Origin: Companilactobacillus metriopterae
Lineage (GTDB): Bacteria; Bacillota; Bacilli; Lactobacillales; Lactobacillaceae
Length of the DNA stretch: 64,000 bases
Direction: 5' to 3'
Assembly (NCBI RefSeq): GCF_004117915.1
Contig: NZ_RSTD01000001.1
Span: 558,001-622,000 of the forward strand
Shown: positions 9,901 through 19,362 of the stretch, one piece after another
Numbering within the stretch: the first letter of the stretch is position 1
Layout: each line of letters opens with the position of its first letter
Notes under the pieces: generated by a model
Told to the model about the DNA's origin: nothing
Seen by the model: the letters and a program-made list of their open reading frames with translations, nothing else
Database searches by the model: none
Program-made: the position numbers and the translations under genes

Positions 9901-10304
9901 GTGAGATATCAGTAACAGTATTTCCACAACTTTACAGTAAACTTTCAAATATGGATCTTTTAAATAAGATGATTATCATTAAGGGAAAATTGCAGAAGAG
10001 TCAACGAGGAAGTTTGGAAATAATCGCCGATATTATTGATAATGATCTAAGTAAAAAAACAGTTTCTAAACAAAATCTTTACATAAGATTAGATAATAAA
10101 ATTGATTTGAAATTTGCTTATTCAAAAATTGAACAAATTATCAAAGATAATCCTGGAAATGTTCCTGTAATCATTGTAAATGAGCAAAATCACACAAATT
10201 ATGAATTGGAAAACGATCAGAGAGTTAAAATAACTGACGAATTACAAAAAAATCTTCAAGATTTAGTAGGTAAAAGCAACATTATAGTAAAAAATAGAGA
10301 ATAA
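6975..10304 (+). CDS. dnaE: DNA polymerase III alpha subunit DnaE
   Basis: Replicative C-family polymerase of 1109 residues, the DnaE type without a proofreading domain. In Firmicutes it acts beside PolC in primer extension. The order is an N-terminal PHP domain (about 1-270), then the palm with the catalytic acidic pair in PDIDLDIPD near residue 380. Next come the thumb and fingers with FNKSHSVAYSMLAFWLAYMK near 735, helix-hairpin-helix, and an OB fold near 945-1015. The first PHP motif reads LQVISSYSLL where metal-binding homologues have HVHS, so PHP metal binding is probably lost. AGGAGGGA precedes the ATG. Confidence 0.97.
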   Translation: MKTQLQVISSYSLLHSPLKINELVASAKEYGYTSLALTDINNLYGSIDFYNASKKAGIKPIIGVTIEIKGLINDSENYPFVILAKNNIGYQNLLKVTSIVNSGKDDYSIDDIQNFLSDLFVISTVEKNELLDIDEVNLYLNKIQNYLDEKSFFIGVTSNPDELDSSSRLSKVSQQTRIPTVALGDVRYLNKEDYPAYKTLQLLQSGEKSNSVSDLQSAIGENYLKTPKEIADEFKKYDFGSALINADLIAGQCNVEIEFKQPQLPKYKTPDNVSSTEFLSVLAHRGLEKRCNSNVTKEYAERLNYELEVIDKMGFADYFLIIWDVIKYSHSVNIKTGPGRGSAAGSLVSYSLGITQVDPIKYDLLFERFLNPQRVNMPDIDLDIPDNRRDELVRYMHDKYGTDHMAQIITYGTMAAKMSLRDVSRTFNQTTHQQSRWSSAIPRIPQVINVSLSEALEKSSDLRDLIDETPENKLIFKIAHRLEGIPRHYSKHAAGIVLSQDPLEETVSVQLEEDGINLTQQSKNNVEKLGLLKMDFLGLRNLSILDSATSIIRQEFDSEFRVEDVDLNDPSTLELFQRGDTSGVFQFESDGIRAVLRRLKPTSFDDIVATNALYRPGPMDNIQSFIDRKHGKEQIVYPDSKLENILKSTYGIIVYQEQVMQVSSEMAGYSLADADLLRRAISKKNEKLMNENRIKFVNGAIEKGSSRENAEKVFDYIQTFGNYGFNKSHSVAYSMLAFWLAYMKVHFPAAFYTCLLNSVKNDSVKIPAFVSEAKKRKVIVNKPDINKSEAEFSIIDGNIYFGLLDIKGVRKDLANNIIENRAEEPYQNISQLLKRIEPRYLKNEYIEPLVFSGALDNFNPNRRELLLDIRDQIESIGLAGTNLFLNDLLDPKQNQVDDFTLVERLNQEKEYLGTFVSGHPVAKYRENIAENFTLINELEANLNNNVTVFGQVSSQRVIRTKKGQQMEFLTLTDETGEISVTVFPQLYSKLSNMDLLNKMIIIKGKLQKSQRGSLEIIADIIDNDLSKKTVSKQNLYIRLDNKIDLKFAYSKIEQIIKDNPGNVPVIIVNEQNHTNYELENDQRVKITDELQKNLQDLVGKSNIIVKNRE

Positions 10305-10309
10305 TTTTT

Positions 10310-10324
10310 TGTAAAACGTTTTCA
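10310..10324 (-). promoter_or_regulatory. Candidate cre site upstream of pfkA
   Basis: Read on the minus strand this is TTGAAAACGTTTTAC-type sequence. It matches 14 of 15 positions of the CcpA consensus WTGNAANCGNWNNCW. It lies about 80-90 bases before pfkA, upstream of an AT-rich -10-like TATATT at 10352. In lactic acid bacteria cre sites upstream of pfk-pyk mediate CcpA activation; that sign is inferred here. Confidence 0.6.
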
Positions 10325-10363
10325 ATGCTACAAAGTATCCTTTAAAAATGTTATATTTTATAA

Positions 10364-11362
<999 letters not shown>

Positions 11363-11392
11363 TTTTTTAAAAAATGAAATGAGGAATTTTTA

Positions 11393-13162
11393 ATGAAAAG
11401 AACTAAAATTGTAAGTACACTAGGACCTGCCAGTAATGATATTGATACAATTGTTAAATTAATTGAAGCTGGTGCTAACGTATTCCGTTTTAACTTCTCA
11501 CATGGTGACCATGAAGAACACCAATCACGTATGGATATGGTTCGTGAAGCTGAAAAAATCACTGGTAAGACAGTAGGTATCGTTCTTGATACAAAGGGTG
11601 CTGAAATCCGTACAACTGATCAAGAAGGTGGAAAATTCATCGCCAAGATCGGTGATGTTATTCGTATCTCAATGGATTCTAATCTTGTAGGTAACCCATC
11701 TAAGATTGCTGTTACATACCCAGGACTATTTGATGATACTCACGTTGGTGGACATGTTTTAATTGATGATGGTCTTGTTGATCTTAAGATTACAGAAAAA
11801 GATGATGCTAACCGTGAACTAGTTACTGAAGTTCAAAACGAAGGTAAGATTGGTTCTAAGAAGGGTGTTAATGCACCTGGTGTTGAAATCCGCCTACCAG
11901 GTATCACAGAAAAAGATGCTGATGATATCCGTTTTGGTTGTGATAATAAAGTTAATTTTATTTCAGCTTCATTTGTTCGTAAAGCTCAAGATGTTCTTGA
12001 TATTCGTGAAATCCTTGAAGAAAAGGGTGCAGATAACATCCAAATCTTCCCTAAGATTGAATCACAAGAAGGTATCGACAATATCGATTCTATTATGAAA
12101 GTTTCTGATGGACTTATGATTGCTCGTGGTGACATGGGTGTTGAAATTCCATTTGAAAACGTTCCATTTGTTCAAAAATCACTTATTAAAAAATGTAATG
12201 CACTTGGTAAGCCAGTAATTACTGCTACACAAATGCTAGATTCAATGCAAGAAAACCCACGTCCTACACGTGCCGAAGTTACTGACGTTGCTAACTCTGT
12301 TCTTGATGGTACAGATGCAACAATGCTTTCTGGTGAAAGTGCTAATGGTGACTATCCAGTTGAATCAGTTGCTGCTATGGCAACAATTGACCAACGTACA
12401 GAACGTGCTCTTCAAGAAAGTAATCAACTTTCTCTACAACGTTTTGAAGATTACAAGGGTTCAAATGTTACAGAATCGATCGGTGAATCAGTTGTTAGAA
12501 CTGCTGAAGAACTAAACATCAGTACAATTGTTACTGCTACTAAATCAGGTTATACAGCTCGTATGATTTCTAAATATCGTCCAAGTGCTGATATTCTAGC
12601 AATTACATTTGATGAAGAAGTTCAACGCTCATTAACAGTTAACTGGGGTGTTCAACCAATTATCGCTGAAAAACCAGGTAACACTGATGAAATGTTTGAA
12701 TTAGCTGCTAAAAAAGCTGAAGAATTAGGATTTGCTAAAGAAGGTGAACTAATTCTTGTTGTTGCTGGTGTTCCAGTTGGTGAATCAGGAACAACTAACG
12801 TTATGAAATTACAACTTATCGGTTCAAGACTTGTTAAGGGTCAAGGTGTCGGTGAAGAATCAGTTATTGGTAATGCTGTTGTTGCTAACTCAGCTGCTGA
12901 AGCTAACGAAAAAGTTCAAGCAGGTGACATCCTTGTTACAGCTACAACTGACAAAGATTACATGCCAGCTCTTGAAAAAGCTAGTGCTGTAATCGTTGAA
13001 AATGGTGGATTAACATCACATGCCGCTGTTGTTGGTATTGCAATGGGTCTACCAGTTGTTGTTGGCGCTGAAGATGCTACAAAACTAATTGGAAATGGTG
13101 AAACAATCACTGTTGATTCAAGACGTGGTGTAGTATACAAAGGTGCTTCACGCTCAATCTAA
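11393..13162 (+). CDS. pyk: Pyruvate kinase with C-terminal PEP-utiliser domain
   Basis: Transfers phosphate from PEP to ADP, the last ATP step of glycolysis. Of 589 residues, about 470 form the classic barrel, B and C domains, starting MKRTKIVSTLGPAS and including the K+/Mg2+ site stretch IFPKIESQEG and MIARGDMGVE. The extra 110 residues at the end carry the PEP-utilising mobile domain with NGGLTSHAAVVG. This extension is standard in Bacillus and lactobacilli. Codon use is strongly biased, fitting high expression. A clear terminator follows. Confidence 0.98.
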   Translation: MKRTKIVSTLGPASNDIDTIVKLIEAGANVFRFNFSHGDHEEHQSRMDMVREAEKITGKTVGIVLDTKGAEIRTTDQEGGKFIAKIGDVIRISMDSNLVGNPSKIAVTYPGLFDDTHVGGHVLIDDGLVDLKITEKDDANRELVTEVQNEGKIGSKKGVNAPGVEIRLPGITEKDADDIRFGCDNKVNFISASFVRKAQDVLDIREILEEKGADNIQIFPKIESQEGIDNIDSIMKVSDGLMIARGDMGVEIPFENVPFVQKSLIKKCNALGKPVITATQMLDSMQENPRPTRAEVTDVANSVLDGTDATMLSGESANGDYPVESVAAMATIDQRTERALQESNQLSLQRFEDYKGSNVTESIGESVVRTAEELNISTIVTATKSGYTARMISKYRPSADILAITFDEEVQRSLTVNWGVQPIIAEKPGNTDEMFELAAKKAEELGFAKEGELILVVAGVPVGESGTTNVMKLQLIGSRLVKGQGVGEESVIGNAVVANSAAEANEKVQAGDILVTATTDKDYMPALEKASAVIVENGGLTSHAAVVGIAMGLPVVVGAEDATKLIGNGETITVDSRRGVVYKGASRSI

Positions 13163-13173
13163 TTTTTAATTTT

Positions 13174-13203
13174 AAAAGCTAACCTTTTAGGTTAGCTTTT
13201 TTA
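13174..13203 (+). terminator. Terminator of pfkA-pyk
   Basis: AAAAGCTAACC / GGTTAGCTTTT with a five-base loop and a T run. Confidence 0.9.
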
Positions 13204-13261
13204 TTATTCTAAATTAAGATTACATAAAATAGCTTAAAATCATGAAAAGATAGTGTTTAAC

Positions 13262-13270
13262 TGGTAAAAT
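13262..13270 (+). promoter_or_regulatory. Extended -10 promoter before the cvfB group
   Basis: TG-G-TAAAAT lies about 30 bases before the S1-protein start and just after the pyk terminator. It could drive cvfB-xerD-ribT-scpAB-rluB. Confidence 0.4.
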
Positions 13271-13301
13271 TAGAGAGAAAATAATTATTTCAGGAGAAAA
13301 A

Positions 13302-14162
13302 ATGGAATTAGAAGACGTTTATGGTCATGTAGTATCTGGTACAGTGACTGATTTAAATCAAACAGAAGTTTTTGTTCAGGTAGATGGTATAACTTTTGCC
13401 ATGGAACTAGAAGAATTTGAAGAAACACCAGAACTAGGTGATGAAGTATCTGGATTTGCATATGAAAATAGAAATCACAAAAATAAGATGACACTCAATA
13501 TTCCTTCAGTCATGGAGGGTGTCTGGGGTTATGTCAAAGTTATCGATTCTCGTACCGATCTGGGGGTATTTGTAGATATAGGTATAACTGATAAGGATAT
13601 TGTAATTTCACTTGACGATTTGCCATTGGAACATAGTGAATGGCCTAAAAAAGATGATCAATTATTAGTAAAATTAAAAATTGATCATAAAGGTCGTTTA
13701 TGGGCAGATATGGCAGATATAAATGTGTATACACAACTGGCTAGAAGTGCTAATGATGATTTAAAAAATAAGAATATAACTGGTAATGTTATAGCTATCA
13801 GAAATTCGGGAGCTTTTATTTTTACAACCGAATATTATTTAGCATTTTTACACAAAGAAGAACAAGTTGAACCATTGCATATCGGACAAAAAGTCGAAGC
13901 ACGAGCAATAGGATCTAGTCATAGACGTTTAAATATATCTATGAAACCTCGTGCCTTTGAAGAAATAACACCCGATGCACAGATGATTATGGCTGTTTTA
14001 GAACATGCTAGAGAAAATAAAATGCCTTATACGGATAAGAGTGATCCAGATGATATCCGTGAATATTTTGGTATCAGTAAGGCAAGTTTTAAGCGTGCTT
14101 TAGGTAATCTAATGAAGCAAGGTAAGATTGAGCAAAAAGATGGATACACATTTTTGAAATAA
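13302..14162 (+). CDS. cvfB: S1-domain RNA-binding protein, CvfB family
   Basis: 286 residues. Three S1-like OB folds (about 1-65, 70-140 and 150-215) are followed by a C-terminal winged helix (DIREYFGISKASFKRALGNLMKQGKIEQ). This is the layout of CvfB of Staphylococcus and YitL of Bacillus. The family binds RNA and affects virulence or stress genes; the targets here are unknown. CAGGAGAAAA precedes the ATG. It is first in a tightly packed group leading into xerD. Confidence 0.85.
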   Translation: MELEDVYGHVVSGTVTDLNQTEVFVQVDGITFAMELEEFEETPELGDEVSGFAYENRNHKNKMTLNIPSVMEGVWGYVKVIDSRTDLGVFVDIGITDKDIVISLDDLPLEHSEWPKKDDQLLVKLKIDHKGRLWADMADINVYTQLARSANDDLKNKNITGNVIAIRNSGAFIFTTEYYLAFLHKEEQVEPLHIGQKVEARAIGSSHRRLNISMKPRAFEEITPDAQMIMAVLEHARENKMPYTDKSDPDDIREYFGISKASFKRALGNLMKQGKIEQKDGYTFLK

Positions 14163-14174
14163 GTAGGTGATTTT

Positions 14175-15095
14175 TTGCCAGAAAAAATTGTTATAAAAAA
14201 TCAGATGATGATTGATACTATTGAAGATTATGGAAGATATCTTAAATTAGATAGAGGATTATCAAGAAATACAATAATTTCCTATCAGCAAGATTTGATG
14301 GAATACAGTTATTATTTAGAAGAAAATAATACAAATGAATATCCTTTAGATACTTTTCAGATAACAAATTTTTTTGCTAATCAAGATAAAAAGGGAAAAT
14401 CTAAAAATTCAGAGATAAGAATGTTTTCATCGATGAGAAAATTTTATCAATGGCAAGAAATAATAGGAAAAATTCAGTTTAATCCTATGGATGAGATGGA
14501 TTCTCCCAAAAAAGGTAGTCATTTACCAGTTGTTTTGTCTAGCAAAGAAATAGATAGATTAATTGAAACACCTGATACTTCAACACCTTTAGGTGTTAGA
14601 GATAGAGCAATATTTGAAGTGATGTATGCCACAGGATTGCGTGTTAGTGAATTAGTAAATTTAAAAATGGAAGATCTTCATTTGGAATTGAGTTTAATAA
14701 AAACTCTTGGAAAGGGAGATAAAGAAAGACTTCTGCCTATTGGAGATACAGCAATAACATGTTTGAGAAAATATTTTGAGGAAACTAGAAATAAACTGGT
14801 ATCCAAATATGGCAACTCAAAAGAAGTTTTTCTAAATTTTCGAGGTCAGAAACTCACTAGACAGTCTATATGGCGGATGATTAAAAAATATATCCAGCAG
14901 GCTGGTATCAAGAAAGACGTGACTCCACATACATTGCGTCATTCGTTTGCAACTAGTCTATTGGAAAATGGAGCAGATTTGAGAGTGGTTCAAGAGTTGC
15001 TAGGTCATTCAGATATAACTACAACTCAAATTTACACACATATTAATCAAACAAGAATGAAACAAGTCTATGATAATGCTCATCCAAGAGCATAG
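14175..15095 (+). CDS. xerD: Tyrosine recombinase XerD
   Basis: Resolves chromosome dimers at dif with XerC (36.4 kb). 306 residues. An N-terminal SAM-like domain comes first. The catalytic domain carries Arg in GLRVSELV near 157, HTLRHSFAT near 252 and Tyr in QIYTH near 287. The TTG start follows GTAGGTGA; an internal ATG pair near codon 11 is an alternative. XerD rather than XerC is chosen because of the neighbouring ribT-scpA-scpB-rluB, the usual xerD context in lactobacilli. Confidence 0.92.
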   Translation: MPEKIVIKNQMMIDTIEDYGRYLKLDRGLSRNTIISYQQDLMEYSYYLEENNTNEYPLDTFQITNFFANQDKKGKSKNSEIRMFSSMRKFYQWQEIIGKIQFNPMDEMDSPKKGSHLPVVLSSKEIDRLIETPDTSTPLGVRDRAIFEVMYATGLRVSELVNLKMEDLHLELSLIKTLGKGDKERLLPIGDTAITCLRKYFEETRNKLVSKYGNSKEVFLNFRGQKLTRQSIWRMIKKYIQQAGIKKDVTPHTLRHSFATSLLENGADLRVVQELLGHSDITTTQIYTHINQTRMKQVYDNAHPRA

Positions 15096-15107
15096 AAGGG
15101 ATAGAAG

Positions 15108-15494
15108 ATGCTAATTAAATATAGTAATGATAATAGAAAAGTAGCAATGGGATTTTTATCATATATTTCTGATTTAAAAGAACTCTCCAATCTTGAAAGA
15201 GAAATTGATCTTTTTGAGAATGATGACACTAGACAACTGTATTTATGGAAAAGTGAATTTGCAGACTATGCAGGAGTTGTTGCAATTTCTATAGAGTCAA
15301 ACTGTATTTATATTGAGTATTTTTCATTAAATCCTTCGTTTAGATCGCAGAGTAATGAATTCTTGATTTATGATGAATTAAAAGCAATATATCCTGATAA
15401 GATTATTCTTGGTAATAGAAAATTAGTTAATTCTATTAGAGATTGGGAAAAGCAAAAATTATTGATAGATAATGAAGAAGTAGAGACTGATTAA
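15108..15494 (+). CDS. ribT: RibT-like GNAT-fold protein
   Basis: 128 residues, beginning MLIKYSNDNRKVAMGFLSYI and containing a central beta-strand run (YAGVVAISIESNCIYIEYFSLNP). This matches RibT of Bacillus, a putative acetyltransferase. The gene sits between xerD and scpA, its normal place in lactobacilli. Its last base is the A of the scpA start, so the two are translationally coupled. The reaction is not known. Confidence 0.7.
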   Translation: MLIKYSNDNRKVAMGFLSYISDLKELSNLEREIDLFENDDTRQLYLWKSEFADYAGVVAISIESNCIYIEYFSLNPSFRSQSNEFLIYDELKAIYPDKIILGNRKLVNSIRDWEKQKLLIDNEEVETD

Positions 15495-16216
15495 TGGAAA
15501 AATTAAAATTAGTGTTGACTGACTTTGAAGGTCCTATTGATTTGCTACTTCATTTAATTAGAGAATCGAAAATAGATATATATAATATTCCAATTGCACA
15601 AATTGCAGAACAGTATATTGATTACTTGAACAGTATGAAAGTACTAGAATTAGATATTGCTGGTGATTATCTGGTTATGGCTGCTACTTTAATGTCGATA
15701 AAAAGTAGAAGGTTGTTACCTAAATCTCCAGTAGAAGACGAAGATGATGATTTTGAAAATCCTGAAGAAGAATTAGTTTCTCAAATTTTAACTTATCAAG
15801 CATTTAAAGAGGCAGCAGCTTATTTTGAAAGTAAAGAGACTGATCGTAGGACTTTTCACGATAAAGATATGAGCTTGCCTAAAGATGAAATTGCACAATT
15901 CTTAGAACCTGGAACAGTTGTTGCATCTGATTTGTCCAAGGCATTTAGCGAACTGCTAAAAAGACATAAAGATTCTAGGATACCTTCTGAGATTATTGAA
16001 CAAGAAACTATATCAATTGAAGATGCAAAAACAAGTATTTTAGACAAGTTATACACTGCAGGAAAAAGTTCATTTAAATCATTGTTAACTTTTAATTCTA
16101 ATATTGAGGAAATTGTCACTAATTTTATGGCAATTTTAGAGTTAATAAGTAAGCAGGAAATAGTTGTACAACAAAAATCTTATAATGAAGATATATACAT
16201 TGAATTGAGGAATTAA
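15494..16216 (+). CDS. scpA: Segregation and condensation protein A (kleisin)
   Basis: 240-residue kleisin that bridges SMC heads in the bacterial condensin. The N-terminus KLVLTDFEGPIDLLLHLI and YLVMAATLMSIKSRRLLP are family hallmarks. A C-terminal winged helix follows an acidic linker (EDEDDDFENPEEE). The start overlaps the ribT stop by one base and scpB begins 3 bases after its stop. Confidence 0.97.
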   Translation: MEKLKLVLTDFEGPIDLLLHLIRESKIDIYNIPIAQIAEQYIDYLNSMKVLELDIAGDYLVMAATLMSIKSRRLLPKSPVEDEDDDFENPEEELVSQILTYQAFKEAAAYFESKETDRRTFHDKDMSLPKDEIAQFLEPGTVVASDLSKAFSELLKRHKDSRIPSEIIEQETISIEDAKTSILDKLYTAGKSSFKSLLTFNSNIEEIVTNFMAILELISKQEIVVQQKSYNEDIYIELRN

Positions 16217-16218
16217 AA

Positions 16219-16776
16219 TTGTATCAAGCAGAAATTACAGCGTTACTTTTTGTTGCTGGTGATCAAGGAATTAGTGAAAAGGAACTTTTGAGTTTATTAG
16301 ATATCGACAAGAAAACTCTCAAATATCTATTATCTGAATTAGAAATCAGTTTTGATAGTGATGAAAGATTGGGTTTTAGATTAGCTAAATTCAATTCCAC
16401 CTACAAATTAGTAACAAAGAGTGAGTATAGTGATATTTTAAATAGCTTTTTTGAAAGTGGCTTGGGAACTAAGTTAAGTCAGGCGGCTCTGGAAGTTCTT
16501 TCTATCGTTGCATACCGACAACCTATAACAAGAGTTGAAGTAGATGAGATTAGAGGTGTTCAAAGCTCAGGAAGTATGAATACTTTGATAGCAAGAGATT
16601 TAATAAAAGAAAAGGGTAAAAAAGACGTTCCAGGTCATCCTAATTTATATGTAGTAACTGAACATTTTTTTGATTATTTTGGAATTAGAGATATAAAGGA
16701 ATTACCAGATTTTGAGAGTTTTGAAAATATAGATATTTATGAAAATGAGGAAAATTTAGCTGATGGAGAAAATTAG
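16219..16776 (+). CDS. scpB: Segregation and condensation protein B
   Basis: 185-residue partner of ScpA in the SMC complex, made of two winged helices. VLSIVAYRQPITRVEVDEIRG is the family signature. The start is TTG, preceded by GAGG inside the scpA stop region. It overlaps rluB by 14 bases. Confidence 0.97.
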   Translation: MYQAEITALLFVAGDQGISEKELLSLLDIDKKTLKYLLSELEISFDSDERLGFRLAKFNSTYKLVTKSEYSDILNSFFESGLGTKLSQAALEVLSIVAYRQPITRVEVDEIRGVQSSGSMNTLIARDLIKEKGKKDVPGHPNLYVVTEHFFDYFGIRDIKELPDFESFENIDIYENEENLADGEN

Positions 16777-17488
16777 ATTGCAAAAAGCTATGGCAGATGC
16801 TGGTGTAGCCTCACGAAGAAAATCTGAAGAATTAATAGCTAATGGCCACGTCACTGTTAATGGTAAAACAGTTCGTGAAATGGGAATTAAAGTAGATTCA
16901 TCTGATAACATCGAAGTAGACGGAATGCCTCTTCAAGGTGAAAAAAAGAGATATATCTTGATGTATAAACCTAGAGGTGTGATTTCTGCTGCAAAAGACG
17001 ATAAAAATCGAAAAGTAGTTACGGATCTTTTAGATGACGAAAAAATATCAGAAAGATTATATCCGATTGGACGACTTGATTACGATACTTCAGGATTATT
17101 ACTTTTAACAAATGATGGAGATTTTGCAAATAAGTTGATGCATCCCAAGTATAGGATTGATAAAACATATTTGGCTAAAATTGAAGGATCTCTTGAAGTT
17201 GAGGCAATTAAAAAACTTCAAAGTGGAATTAGGATAAAGGGATTCAAGGCAGCACCTGCAAAAGTAAAAGTGGTGTCACATGATAAGAAAAAAAATACTT
17301 CAATTGTGCGCATTACAATTCATGAAGGTAAGAATCATCAAGTAAAGAATATGTTTAAAGAAGTTGGTCATCCTGTTGTGAAGTTATCTCGTGAAAAATA
17401 CGCTTTCCTCACATTAGACGGATTGGTATCTGGAAAATATCGAGAACTAACAAGACAAGAAGTTGCCATGTTGAAGGATCTTAATTAG
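16763..17488 (+). CDS. rluB: 23S rRNA pseudouridine synthase RluB family
   Basis: 241 residues. An S4 RNA-binding domain (about 1-60, MEKIRLQKAMADAGVASRRK) precedes the RsuA/RluB catalytic domain. Its active Asp lies in GRLDYDTSGLLLLTND near 105. It probably modifies U2605 of 23S rRNA as B. subtilis RluB does. The start lies inside scpB, next to a GATGGAGAA site. Confidence 0.93.
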   Translation: MEKIRLQKAMADAGVASRRKSEELIANGHVTVNGKTVREMGIKVDSSDNIEVDGMPLQGEKKRYILMYKPRGVISAAKDDKNRKVVTDLLDDEKISERLYPIGRLDYDTSGLLLLTNDGDFANKLMHPKYRIDKTYLAKIEGSLEVEAIKKLQSGIRIKGFKAAPAKVKVVSHDKKKNTSIVRITIHEGKNHQVKNMFKEVGHPVVKLSREKYAFLTLDGLVSGKYRELTRQEVAMLKDLN

Positions 17489-17522
17489 TCTGTTATATTA
17501 TAAAAATAAAATATCATAGTTG

Positions 17523-17640
17523 GTTTTCAGGGCAGGGTGAGATTCCCGACCGGCGGTAAAGTCCGCGACCCAATTTTATTGGCTGAATGGGTGTAATTCC
17601 CATACCGATAGTTAAAGTCTAGATGAAAGAAAACAGATGG
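17523..17640 (+). promoter_or_regulatory. FMN riboswitch aptamer (RFN element)
   Basis: The conserved core is plain: GGGCAGGGTGAGATTCCCGAC, then CCGGCGGTAAAGTCCGCGACCC, then GGGTGTAATTCCCATACCGA and the closing AGATGAAAGAAAA. It lies directly before a terminator and ribU. Binding of FMN should favour the terminator and shut off riboflavin uptake. Confidence 0.97.
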
Positions 17641-17676
17641 AGTCTGTTTTGGTGTGCCCAAAGTAGACTCTTTTTA
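17640..17676 (+). terminator. Riboswitch-controlled terminator before ribU
   Basis: GAGTCT / AGACTC with a TTGG...CCAA inner stem and a T run immediately after the RFN aptamer; this is the expression platform. Confidence 0.85.
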
Positions 17677-17705
17677 TTTGGAAATCAACTCGAAAGGTTG
17701 ATACT

Positions 17706-18263
17706 ATGAAAAATGAAAAACGATTTAGAAATTTGATAGGAATTTCTATTTTTTCAGCATTAGGAGCAATACTATTATTTTTTGAATTCCCTGTGTTATT
17801 TTGGTTACCCTTTTTAAAAGTTGATTTTAGTGATGTGGTAACAATAATTGGTGCATTCGTATATGGACCAATAGGTGGAACTTTAATAGCATTTATTAGA
17901 TCACTAATACATTTGATTATTAGTGGTTCGGGAGTTGCAGGGGTAATTGGTAACTTCTCAGGATTTGTAGGATCAGTTTCATTAATGTTGCCATTTTATT
18001 ATTTTTGGAATAGAGATAAAAAAGTTACGGCAGTCATCAGCAGTACAATTTCAATGACCGTAATTATGTCGTTGTTAAATTACTTTGTAATTATGCCATT
18101 ATATATGAATGTTGTTGGTATGCAGCTAGGAATGAGCTTAGGAAAATATATATTAACTGGTGTTATACCATTCAATATAATTAAGGCATTAATAATAAAT
18201 ATTGCGGTTATTTTAATTTATCCAAGAATGAGAAACTTTTTGACAAAATGGAGAAATGCTTAG
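17706..18263 (+). CDS. ribU: Riboflavin ECF transporter S component RibU
   Basis: 185-residue integral membrane protein with about six segments, the substrate-binding subunit of an energy-coupling-factor importer. FEFPVLFWLPFLKVDFSDV in the first third and GPIGGTLIAFIRSLIHL are typical of RibU. FMN riboswitch control confirms riboflavin as substrate. No rib biosynthesis gene is seen here, and the shared EcfAA'T module must lie elsewhere. Confidence 0.95.
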   Translation: MKNEKRFRNLIGISIFSALGAILLFFEFPVLFWLPFLKVDFSDVVTIIGAFVYGPIGGTLIAFIRSLIHLIISGSGVAGVIGNFSGFVGSVSLMLPFYYFWNRDKKVTAVISSTISMTVIMSLLNYFVIMPLYMNVVGMQLGMSLGKYILTGVIPFNIIKALIINIAVILIYPRMRNFLTKWRNA

Positions 18264-18364
18264 TTGGTAAATATTAAATCTTCTTAATATTCTATTAAAT
18301 TGCTCCATGACAATACCTGATATGTGATATCCTTTAGAGGATAATAATTAGGAGGTTGGTTTTA

Positions 18365-19291
18365 ATGGCCAATAACGATAATAATAATTTTTTTGGCGGA
18401 TCAAAAATCCCTAAGACAACATCAGGAATCGACGGGTCAGTTTCGCCCGAAGATCTTGTAAAATATAATCTTGGTTCAGCAAAAAATGAACAAAATATTC
18501 CTGCAAATGGTAACACTGTAGTCGGTCAAAATAATGATTCGGCATTTAATGACGTACCTTCATTTAACGATACTGATGAAGTTAAGGCAGATTCTGCACC
18601 AGAAAATGACTTTACTCGTCCTACGATGACATCAGCAGTTGATCCAGTACCTTCACCTGATGAAGTGAAAGCAGACGCAAATGTTGATGAACAAAAACCT
18701 TGGGAAAATAGCTTCGATTCAGATACTGACGAAGAAGGACACATATCAAGAGCAGTAAGTAATGAAAAGAAACGTGGTAATAAAACATTAATTGCTACTT
18801 TAGTTATTTTGCTTATTGTATGTATGTTTACACCAGTTGTTATCAAGGCGTTGAATAGCAACAATAACAGTAACTTGGACTCAACACAGACAGCAAAATC
18901 TCAAGATTCTAGTTCAAGTAAGTCTAAAGATACATCAAGTACTTCAAAGAAAAAGAAGTCAACTCCAAGCAAGAAGAAATCAAAAGCAAAAGAAACAACT
19001 GATAACAGTATAGATACATCAAGTAATACTGATTCAACTAGTGCTACAGATACTACAGGATCAGAAGCAGCATCTACAGATAATAGTTCTCAATCGAATT
19101 CTTCTGCAAATGCAGGTACTTCATCAAATAGTTCTACTGCTACAGATACATCATCATCTTATTACACCGTAAAAGCCGGTGATAACTGGTATAGAATCGC
19201 TTATAACCATGGAATGACAACAGCACAATTGCAAGCATTAAATGGTGGAGCAACAACACTAACACCAGGTACTACAATTCGTGTAAAATAA
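18365..19291 (+). CDS. Membrane-anchored LysM protein
   Basis: 308 residues. An acidic cytoplasmic N-terminus of about 135 residues precedes one membrane helix near 140-160 (LIATLVILLIVCMFTPVVI). A low-complexity Ser/Thr/Lys/Asp linker of about 95 residues leads to a single C-terminal LysM domain (YYTVKAGDNWYRIAYNHGMT) that binds peptidoglycan. No catalytic domain is present. It resembles YpbE of Bacillus. ATG 18365 is chosen because GGAGG lies 9 bases upstream; a TTG at 18356 abuts that site. Confidence 0.85.
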   Translation: MANNDNNNFFGGSKIPKTTSGIDGSVSPEDLVKYNLGSAKNEQNIPANGNTVVGQNNDSAFNDVPSFNDTDEVKADSAPENDFTRPTMTSAVDPVPSPDEVKADANVDEQKPWENSFDSDTDEEGHISRAVSNEKKRGNKTLIATLVILLIVCMFTPVVIKALNSNNNSNLDSTQTAKSQDSSSSKSKDTSSTSKKKKSTPSKKKSKAKETTDNSIDTSSNTDSTSATDTTGSEAASTDNSSQSNSSANAGTSSNSSTATDTSSSYYTVKAGDNWYRIAYNHGMTTAQLQALNGGATTLTPGTTIRVK

Positions 19292-19304
19292 ATAATAATT
19301 GATT

Positions 19305-19342
19305 GAGGGTCTTTGACATTAATTAATGTCTAGGCCCTTTTA
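19305..19342 (+). terminator. Terminator after LysM gene
   Basis: Long stem GAGGGTCT-GACATT / AATGTC-AGGCCC with G-U pairs, then TTTTATT. It separates the LysM gene from cmk. Confidence 0.75.
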
Positions 19343-19362
19343 TTGTCAGGGAGAAGAAGATA

